From Neodontobutis hainanensis (Eukaryota; Chordata; Actinopteri; Gobiiformes; Odontobutidae), in contig JALDNG010000104.1 in the NCBI GenBank assembly GCA_024349245.1, forward strand, positions 479,501 to 543,500: a DNA stretch of 64,000 nt. Direction: 5' to 3'. The notes under the pieces are model-generated. The model was not told where the DNA came from, ran no database searches, and saw only the letters and a program-made list of their open reading frames with translations. Shown piece by piece: positions 57,796 to 64,000 of the stretch (the stretch's first letter is position 1; each line of letters begins with the position of its first letter). A program made the translations under genes and the position numbers.

Positions 57796-58577
57796 CCAAC
57801 TATCTCAATAGTTGGTGTCATTTTGACCATAGACCATTAAATGAGCCAAAACACAAAACTGGAAATAAAAATGAATAGTTTCATTCAGTTTCACAGTTTA
57901 ATCATGTCTATCTGGCATTAAATGTAAAGCAATGCAATAAACACTGGTGCTGGTTATTGTTTTTCATGTTTCTGTTTTTGTCCACACAAATGTCTCTTGT
58001 GTTTGCATTACCATAAACCACCTGAGTAGTGTAGAGCTACATAAAAATAATTACATTTATTAGGTAAATTTGTAAGCTTTGTTTTGGAATGATAAAGTAA
58101 TTGGATGGGTCTAAGTATTCTTTTTGTTTGTTTGTGTCAATGTTTTTTTTTTTTAAATCAAACAAATTAAAAACAGTTTAACAGTCCAGAGAAAAAAAAC
58201 AAAAGAAACATGTCCATGGCTAGTCTACCACAGCTGTGCTCATCGCCGAAGCCACTGCAGAGCCAGTGAAGTGGAGGCAAGGAACCTCGAACTGTCCCTT
58301 TGTGGAAAGCAGCAGACTGGACGAGTATTTCAGGGGGAAAATCTCCATGACAGGTTTGTGTCAGTTAGATTTGGATGGAGGTTTGTCACTAATCCAGGAT
58401 AGGAAAATGTTCTTTTGTGCTTTTGTCATATAAGCCTGAACCAACATTACTTTCTCTATAGCACAAGAGCAAAGACACAGGATCCAGATCCAAAGCCACT
58501 TCAGATATTTTTCTTTTTCCTTCTAGACTGTCCATTCAATATGATTGAATGAGAAGACAGGGCCAAACCGAACGAGT
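57254..58577. other. Noncoding, AT-rich
   Basis: No gene seen. It contains the (TA)n tract listed next. The last bases, GAAAG at 58578-58582, are the left target copy of element C. Confidence 0.4.
57725..57788. repeat. (TA)n microsatellite
   Basis: About 30 TA units with one G interruption near 57732. Confidence 0.97.
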
Positions 58578-58582
58578 GAAAG

Positions 58583-58906
58583 TGTCAGGAACCCAACTTT
58601 TCAGGACCGGCAGGACTCACGGTGCAGACCCACACGAAGACTATGATATAAAGTTTTTATTCAAACAAACACAAGGGAACAACCAACTCGAGAAGACAAT
58701 CCAGCCCCGGACAGGGGAAAACACACAGACTATAAAGGGATGACATAATGAGACACAGGTGAAGCACATTAGGGCGGAGCAGGTAATCCCAACGGAGGGA
58801 AAGACACAAGGACAGGAAGTCAAACTAACAATTCAACAAAAGTAAGACATTTCAAAATAATACACAGGAACTTAATACACTACTTAGACAAGTTTGGGAC
58901 ATGACA
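58583..58906 (-). repeat. 3' LTR of element C (324 bp)
   Basis: Same length as, and by eye identical to, the 5' LTR, including an identical 60-codon incidental frame in both copies (58641-58823 and 60244-60426). Identity implies very little time since insertion. Confidence 0.92.
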
Positions 58907-60166
58907 GTACCCCCCCCTTAAAGGCCGACACCGGGCGGCCAAAACCCTCCGTGGATATAGACCGACCAGTGTCCAGGATGGCACGGGAACAGGAACCGAT
59001 TGCACAGACCCGGGCGGTGCAGGGTCAGGCGGGGCAGGATCCGGGTCCGGGTCAGGCGGAGCAGGGTCCGGCGGGGCAGGGTCCGGGTCAGGCGGAGCAA
59101 GGTCCAGCGGGGCAGGAGCAGGATCAGGGTCCAGCGGGGCAGGAGCAAGGTCCAGCGGGGCAGGAGCAGGATCAGGGTCCAGCGGGGCAGGAGCAGGATC
59201 AGGGTCCAGCGGGGCAGGAGCAGGATCAGGGTCCAGCGGGGCAGGAGCAAGGTCCAGCGGGGCAGGAGCAGGATCAGGGTCCAGCGGGGCAGGAGCAGGA
59301 TCAGGGTCCAGCGGGGCAGGAGCAGGATCAGGGTCAGACGAATCAAGGTCAGGATCTGGGGCTTGCTCGGAAGGAGCTGGAGCTGGATCTGGGGCTGGCT
59401 CGGAAGGAGCTGGAGCTGGATCTGGGGCTGGCTCGGAAGGAGCTGGAGCTGGATCTGGGGCTGGCTCGGAAGGAGCTGGAGCTGGATCTGGGGCTGGCTC
59501 GGAAGGAGCTGGATCTGGGGCTGGCTCGGAAGGAGCTGGAGCTGGGGCTGGCTCGGAAGGAGCTGGATCTGGGGCTGGCTCGGAAGGAGCTGGAGCTGGC
59601 TCGGAAGGAGCTGGAGCTGAAGCAAACGGGGCAGAATCAGGCAGAGCTGATGCAGACGGGGCAGAATCAGGCGGAGCTGAAGCAGACGGGGCAGAATCAG
59701 GCGGAGCTGAAGCAGACGGGGCAGAATCAGGCGGAGCTGAAGCAGACGGGGCAGAATCAGGCGGAGCTGAAGCAGACGGGGCAGAATCAGGCGGAGCTGA
59801 AGCAGACGGGGCAGAATCAGGCGGAGCTGAAGCAGACGGGGCAGAATCAGGCGGAGCTGAAGCAGACGGGGCAGAATCAGGCGGAGCTGAAGCAGACGGG
59901 GCAGAATCAGGCGGAGCTGAAGCAGACGGTGCGGAATCATGCACCTGGAAAGGGTCAACTACCTCCGGAGACACTGGTGAGGCCTTCCTCCCTTCCATCA
60001 GCTGCATCAACAAGTTCATCTGGGCTGATAGGCGAGAATAGGCCTGTTCCCGGTTCCTAGCTGCCTCCTTCACCTCCTGGCGGAACGAGATGACCCGCTC
60101 CCCCATTTGGTCAAGGCGTTGACCGTGGGCCTGAAGGACAACAAAAACCGGGTCCGCGGAGTCCAT
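58880..60166 (-). CDS. Gag-like N-terminus fused to proline-rich tandem repeats
   Basis: An intact 428-codon ORF starts at the ATG of ATGGACTCCGCGG (MDSADP), the position of the gag start in element B. Residues 1-60 look like a Gag N-terminal helical region with probable coiled coil (LQAHGQRLDQMGERVISFRQ, then EVKEAARNREQAYSRL). From residue 77, about 11 copies of the 10-residue DSAPSASAPP follow, then 11-residue PAPSEPAPDPA-type repeats, then nine-residue DPDPAPAPL-type repeats, and a short tail. It ends eight codons inside the 3' LTR. There is no capsid core, zinc knuckle, protease or RT. All unit lengths are multiples of three. Function unknown; it could bind Gag of a helper element, or be a by-product of repeat growth. 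Confidence 0.6.
   Translation of the reverse strand: MDSADPVFVVLQAHGQRLDQMGERVISFRQEVKEAARNREQAYSRLSAQMNLLMQLMEGRKASPVSPEVVDPFQVHDSAPSASAPPDSAPSASAPPDSAPSASAPPDSAPSASAPPDSAPSASAPPDSAPSASAPPDSAPSASAPPDSAPSASAPPDSAPSASAPPDSAPSASALPDSAPFASAPAPSEPAPAPSEPAPDPAPSEPAPAPAPSEPAPDPAPSEPAPDPAPAPSEPAPDPAPAPSEPAPDPAPAPSEPAPDPAPAPSEQAPDPDLDSSDPDPAPAPLDPDPAPAPLDPDPAPAPLDLAPAPLDPDPAPAPLDPDPAPAPLDPDPAPAPLDLAPAPLDPDPAPAPLDLAPPDPDPAPPDPAPPDPDPDPAPPDPAPPGSVQSVPVPVPSWTLVGLYPRRVLAARCRPLRGGYCHVPNLSK
58910..58920 (-). other. Polypurine tract of element C
   Basis: On the minus strand TAAGGGGGGGG, then TAC and the 3' LTR, the same as in element A. The preceding GGCCGCCCGGTGTCGGCCTT differs from A by a single base. 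Confidence 0.85.
59050..59340 (-). repeat. 27-bp repeats encoding DPDPAPAPL
   Basis: The plus-strand unit is GGTCCAGCGGGGCAGGAGCA GGATCAG, with shorter variants AAGGTCCAGCGGGGCAGG. The units are nearly identical, and length changes are multiples of three. Confidence 0.9.
59350..59622 (-). repeat. 33-bp and shorter repeats encoding PAPSEPAPDPA
   Basis: The plus-strand unit GGAGCTGGATCTGGGGCTGG CTCGGAAGGAGCT varies in length by codon-sized steps (with or without an extra GGAGCT). The reading frame is kept throughout. Confidence 0.9.
59626..59937 (-). repeat. 30-bp minisatellite, about 11 units
   Basis: The plus-strand unit is GCAGACGGGGCAGAATCAGG then CGGAGCTGAA, encoding D-S-A-P-S-A-S-A-P-P on the minus strand. 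The central units are identical; variants occur only at the left edge. Confidence 0.95.
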
Positions 60167-60172
60167 ATTTCT

Positions 60173-60185
60173 GGCTGGATTGTAC
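60173..60185 (-). other. Self-complementary primer-binding site, element C
   Basis: On the minus strand the interior begins GT and then ACAATCCAGCC, which pairs over 11 bases with the predicted RNA 5' end. Relative to elements A and B both partners have changed together. Confidence 0.65.
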
Positions 60186-60509
60186 TGTCAGGAACCCAAC
60201 TTTTCAGGACCGGCAGGACTCACGGTGCAGACCCACACGAAGACTATGATATAAAGTTTTTATTCAAACAAACACAAGGGAACAACCAACTCGAGAAGAC
60301 AATCCAGCCCCGGACAGGGGAAAACACACAGACTATAAAGGGATGACATAATGAGACACAGGTGAAGCACATTAGGGCGGAGCAGGTAATCCCAACGGAG
60401 GGAAAGACACAAGGACAGGAAGTCAAACTAACAATTCAACAAAAGTAAGACATTTCAAAATAATACACAGGAACTTAATACACTACTTAGACAAGTTTGG
60501 GACATGACA
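60186..60509 (-). repeat. 5' LTR of element C (324 bp)
   Basis: On the minus strand it starts TGTCATGTCCC and ends GGTTCCTGACA. It has a TATA-like box at 60337 down to 60334 and an AATAAA near 60260. It shares with element A's LTR GACTTCCTGTCCTTGTGT, CCTGCTCCGCCC and CACCTGTGTCTCATTATGT. Confidence 0.92.
60299..60337 (-). promoter_or_regulatory. Element C promoter and predicted RNA 5' end
   Basis: On the minus strand, TATA begins at 60337 and 28 bases further on lies GGCTGGATTGT (60309 to 60299). This is the exact reverse complement of the priming segment at 60183-60173. The spacing equals that in element A. Confidence 0.65.
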
Positions 60510-60514
60510 GAAAG

Positions 60515-62826
60515 TCTTCCACTGATTTCAGACATAGGTGCCATTTGAGGGGTTATTTGGTTTTTATCGTAGCAGCCTAGCAGGGTTATAAACAGATATT
60601 ATTTTTGGAGCTCCAAATAGCCTGCTGTTTATCCTCATTAATAGCGACACTGGCTCTAAGTATTTTTTTTATAAAAAAAATAAAGTTTAATCAAATCAAT
60701 GGTTGAGCAAAAAATAGGTTCAACCCTAACCTCCAGTTTATACAGTCAAAGTGTTCATGGACAGGACAATTACCCTGAGTTGCATTATAAACAAAAATAT
60801 GCCTTATGTTTATTTAAAGAAAATGCAAAGAATGAATGAGCATTAGAACTATTTTATAAATGAGGGGCTTTACGAAGTAAACAAGCATTCACTTAAACCA
60901 ATGTAACCCATCAAGAAAAAACGTATAAACCAACAACGCTGAAAGATTGAACGGGCATCTTTTTCTGGATAAAGGCAGGCACCTTTTTTTTACCTACTTT
61001 ATTTACTTCCCTTTTTTGCTCATAACTCCCATTAACAGTCGCATAATAAGATTAACAAGTCAGTGAACATTTATTAGGCCTGTAATACAACATTCTTTTA
61101 TTCCATTGTGCTCCAAAGTGCAGTTTACTCTGCCATTAACCTTGAGTTGCGTCTTACTCATTGCAGATCGATACATTATTTGTGCTGAACGAGTTGAAGC
61201 TAAAAGAGTCTGTTTGAGAACGACGGCCTGCGGGCATGTCGGCTGAATCATAATGGACGTTCGCCCTACTTCATTACACATCAGACCCTATCAATGATAT
61301 ACTAAGACTGTTGTGTACCAGCCAGCAAATGGGAACTGAAACACGATCAGTTGCTGAGGCAAATGAAAGAGGCAGAAGTGCTTATTTCCCGTTCTGTTTT
61401 CCAGTATGGCTTTGACGAAGGAAGTGGGGGAATTGTCAGTGCACAGAAGGATTAGAAACTGGCAGCAAAGCACAAACAGTTTCCTCAGAGTTTGCCGGGC
61501 TGATATGAATATAAATTAGGAGTTGAAAGTACACTGTCACCCATTCTATCAGATTACCCGACCTCTGTTTCACAAGTGTTACTGAATTAAAACACTCCGA
61601 TGACAAACAGAGAACAGTGTAATTCTTCAAGCCAGAGGTATCCAAATTTAACTGTGACAACTCTGCGGGGGAACTGGCAGCACATCTCTCAACATGTGTA
61701 ATTGACTATGGCGTACTCATGAACTTGTTTATTCACATTTAGATTTTTCTGTTATCAGGTTTTCTTGTGAAGGGAAAAACAAGTTTTGGAACTGAAACGC
61801 TTTAAGCAATACTGCAGCTGCCCACTCCAGGAAACAAAGGAGCAAACAACTTTTTATCTCTGAATGTGAATTAGTTTTGCAAAATGTAATCATTAACTGG
61901 TGGATGCAGATAAAAACGATAGTGATATGCTGGAGATTTTTTACACATGTAATTATCAGTTATCAGATGCTAATTGCAGTCTGAAGTTGCATTGAAGCCA
62001 AGTGTTGAAGTTTGTAGCGACAGAAGGTGATTGTCTTTGAAATCTTATCAAAGCATTAAAAGTTAAAAAAAGGTAATAATTCCACCGTAGTAAACATTAT
62101 TCCATGCTGTGCTTTTGACTCTTAATTAAAGAAAAGAATGTCACACAATGCTTCAATACTGGAACAAAAGTAAACTCAAGTTTTTTTTTTTATACTTGAC
62201 ACTACTAATAATGGCAAGTCATTTAAAATTTAAATGGGATCTTGCATTTTTACAGCTGTAAAACAAAGCAGACACAGATTTTTCAGTGGGTCATTTCGAT
62301 ATGGCTACAGTCTCATTTTACTCATTGACTGGTCTGCCATATTAAGGGCCATATGAAAAGAGTGTTGAGTGGGAGTGGCTTTATAAACCACAGCATGTGT
62401 GGTGGGCACAGGTGTGAAAACGGCTGAGTACTATCATGCCAAAGTGAAATTAATTGGAATCCTTTTTTTATACTTTCACGGGACTTGAAAAAAGCCCAAC
62501 ATTTTGAAGCAAATAAATTTAATGTGAGGTCAGAGACTCAAGGTTAAATGAATTTAGTAGAAGATTTTTTTATTTAACATTAGTCCCTTTTTCAAAGAGA
62601 AAATTTAGGCTGTAATGGCAAAAAATAGCATTTTTTCTCCTTTTCCAAAAGTTGGTGGACAATAGTAACAGTTTATTTTTATGTTTGGGGCCTAACCATA
62701 ATAAAGAATAAAGAGTTTGTTTTAACCCTAAATACATTTTTCAAGTTTCCATATTTTGTCTTAAAACACCTTACTTGTACTGTTAACCACATTTCCAGAT
62801 TACATTTTTCTGGATGTTGGCTCTGT
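60515..62826. other. Noncoding unique sequence
   Basis: No gene supported. 61075-61290 is a balanced, conserved-looking block (for example GTTGAAGCTAAAAGAGTCTG and TCGGCTGAATCATAATGGAC), and 61310-61690 is similar. These are candidates for noncoding conservation only. Confidence 0.35.
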
Positions 62827-62965
62827 TTATGCGGCAGTAGCTCAGTGGGTAGAGCGGTCGACCGGTCGTCCTTTAACTGGAAGGTAGGCGGTTCAAATCT
62901 CACTCTCCCTCAATTTCATACTGTCGTTGTGTCCTTGGGCAAGACACTTAACCCACCTTGCCTCC
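62827..62965 (+). repeat. tRNA-derived SINE
   Basis: The head GGCAGTAGCTCAGTGGGTAG has the A-box form, and GGCGGTTCAAATCTC, about 50 bases later, has the B-box form of RNA polymerase III promoters. The body continues GTCGTTGTGTCCTTGGGCAA and GACACTTAACCCACC, shared with 15785-15825. A small duplication (GGTCGACCGGTCGTC) widens the head. The terminal GGATAAAAGCG tail is missing in this copy. Confidence 0.8.
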
Positions 62966-63778
62966 ATTGGCTGTTGTACTTTACTATATTTATACTTGCA
63001 TAATTCTATTAAGTGTCTGTATTTTTATATTGTGATACATTACACTACTCGCAAACCGGGTGACCTATGAGCCAGCCCACTTTGAGCATGTGATCCCTGC
63101 CAACAGGTGTAAAAAGATGGATCTAGGCAGATGGCCCTGAAGTAAGCCATGTGTACTCTATTTCTTGCATCATCAGTGAGTCTGAGTGAGCTACACTGAA
63201 GAGCACCAAAGGACTGTCTAAACAAAGAACTTTACATCCAAGTAGCACTCCATGCACGCAAGTTGACTGATTTTTATTTAATTAGAAAAATAAATTTACG
63301 GGGAGAAAAAAAAGTTTGTTTATAAACTTACTGTCAGGTCAAAATATATTTTGCAGAAGGAAAATGGATAGTTTTTTTTTCTTTCTTTCAAGAAACACAC
63401 TATAACACTAGCCCCTTTTCAGAGAGAGAGAGAGAACATTTTAAAAGTACATATGCTGAATTTTTGTTCATCCACAGAATCATGGACATGTCTTCATATT
63501 ACTGAATTTTTGAACTGTGTTTGAACACATTTATTCCTGCTTATTCATTTATTTCATACTTTGTATTTATTTTTTATTAGATTTATTACTTACTAAATTA
63601 CCTCTATATCTTTTTTTTTTTGCAGTTAGCTGAAAAAAGAACTGTATTTCTAAAGAGTTTGTTTCATTTTGTTAACATTTGTTAGTAAACACAAATTTAG
63701 TAGTATGTAATTTTAGAAGTGATAATGTGTACAGTGGTTAGTTTATGTTTGTAATATAGCTCATATATTCCCTCTTTA
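62966..63778. other. Noncoding, AT-rich
   Basis: Nothing recognised apart from a short GA run near 63421-63435 and long T runs. Confidence 0.4.
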
Positions 63779-64000
63779 AACCACAACCTTAACGTTGTGG
63801 AGGGATTTCAGTGCAAAAAGGATCCTAGGAGCTATGTTGTTAGGGGCTATATCCCAAGGCAAACGGGTCCTAGGCCAGCCAAAGAGCGGTTCAAAGCCCT
63901 TTATGGGAAAAATTAAATCAAGGACAGTGACATCGACCGGTTTGGGTCGATGTGTTGGGTCTTACCCCACATGCTCAGCCCAAAAGAGCAACGTGGGGCC
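63779..64000 (+). mobile_element. 5' leader of the RTE-like LINE at the window edge
   Basis: ACCACAACCTTAACGTTGTG, then GATCCTAGGAGCTATGTTGT, and, at the end, CTCAGCCCAAAAGAGCAACG TGGGG. The last part matches, in the other orientation, the leader at the upper end of 26196-26940 (minus strand CCCGAAGGAGCGACGTGGC). The ORF would begin beyond the window on the plus strand. Confidence 0.7.

Larger units (their letters stand above)
58583..60509 (-). mobile_element. Young non-autonomous LTR retroelement C with gag-repeat ORF
   Basis: A 1927-bp element on the minus strand. Both LTRs are 324 bp (58583-58906 and 60186-60509) and I see no difference between them. They are flanked by a perfect 5-bp duplication GAAAG (58578-58582 and 60510-60514). 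The interior (1279 bp) holds a self-complementary priming site, a 428-codon ORF and a polypurine tract, and no protease, RT or integrase. The bases before the 3' LTR and long LTR blocks match element A. The gag-like start MDSA matches element B. The intact structure points to recent insertion using proteins from a related autonomous sushi-type element. Confidence 0.92.

Noticed and set aside
58918..59958. 346-codon second minus-strand frame rich in leucine and arginine
   Set aside because: It is a shifted reading of the same repeats without the gag-like N-terminus.
58894..60060. 388-codon plus-strand open frame in element C
   Set aside because: It is antisense to the element. It is open only because the repeats have codon-multiple lengths and few T-rich triplets. 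The gag-like start, LTR polarity and polypurine tract all place the sense strand on minus.
62827..62900. Genuine tRNA gene
   Set aside because: A- and B-box-like sequences are present, but the head is widened by a duplication, does not fold into a clean cloverleaf, and continues into the known SINE body.

Overview
The window looks like an interspersed-repeat-rich, intron-like or intergenic stretch of a teleost fish genome. The evidence is the repeat content: Tc1-like DNA transposons, chromodomain Ty3/gypsy (sushi-type chromovirus) elements, an RTE-group LINE with a CATC/GATG tail, Gmr1-like gypsy debris, a tRNA-derived SINE with a shared LINE-like tail, and several short inverted-repeat elements. 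No complete host protein gene is supported. One possible small exon (33520-33601) and several conserved-looking, homeodomain-site-rich blocks hint that a host gene or its regulatory landscape may surround the window, but this is inference.

Layout: 1-7.3 kb is AT-rich DNA with a possible solo LTR (860-2098), a decayed LINE (4151-5336) and a palindromic element (6041-6311). 7.33-10.43 kb is a non-autonomous LTR retroelement (element A) whose interior is made of 27-bp and 33-bp tandem repeats. 14.4-17.7 kb holds two Tc1-like transposons and SINE/LINE tails. 20.3-25.9 kb is a full-length chromodomain gypsy element (element B) with a nearly open pol and a wrecked gag. 26.2-26.9 kb is a 5' piece of an RTE-like LINE. 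30.3-33.0 kb is a cluster of gypsy and Tc1-like relics. 33-44.6 kb is mostly unique sequence with conserved-looking blocks and two MITE-like elements. 44.6-50.4 kb has LINE, SINE and other repeat debris. 50.60-53.64 kb is a nearly full RTE-like LINE with a perfect 12-bp target duplication, inserted into an older unidentified coding relic. 58.58-60.51 kb is a young non-autonomous LTR element (element C, minus strand). The right edge (63779-64000) is the 5' leader of another copy of the same LINE.

The most interesting result is a relationship among the three LTR elements. A and C share their last bases before the 3' LTR, their polypurine tract and much of their LTR; B has the same overall signals. 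In all three, the sequence just inside the 5' LTR is complementary to a 10-12 nt segment about 28-31 nt downstream of a TATA-like box, that is, to the predicted 5' end of the element's own RNA. The three sequences differ, yet pairing is kept. This is the signature of self-primed reverse transcription as known for Tf1 and sushi-type elements. C has two 324-bp LTRs with no difference seen by eye, a perfect 5-bp target duplication, and an intact 428-codon ORF that fuses a gag-like N-terminus to proline-rich tandem repeats but contains no pol. It looks like a recently mobile, gag-plus-repeat parasite that would need an autonomous sushi-type partner.
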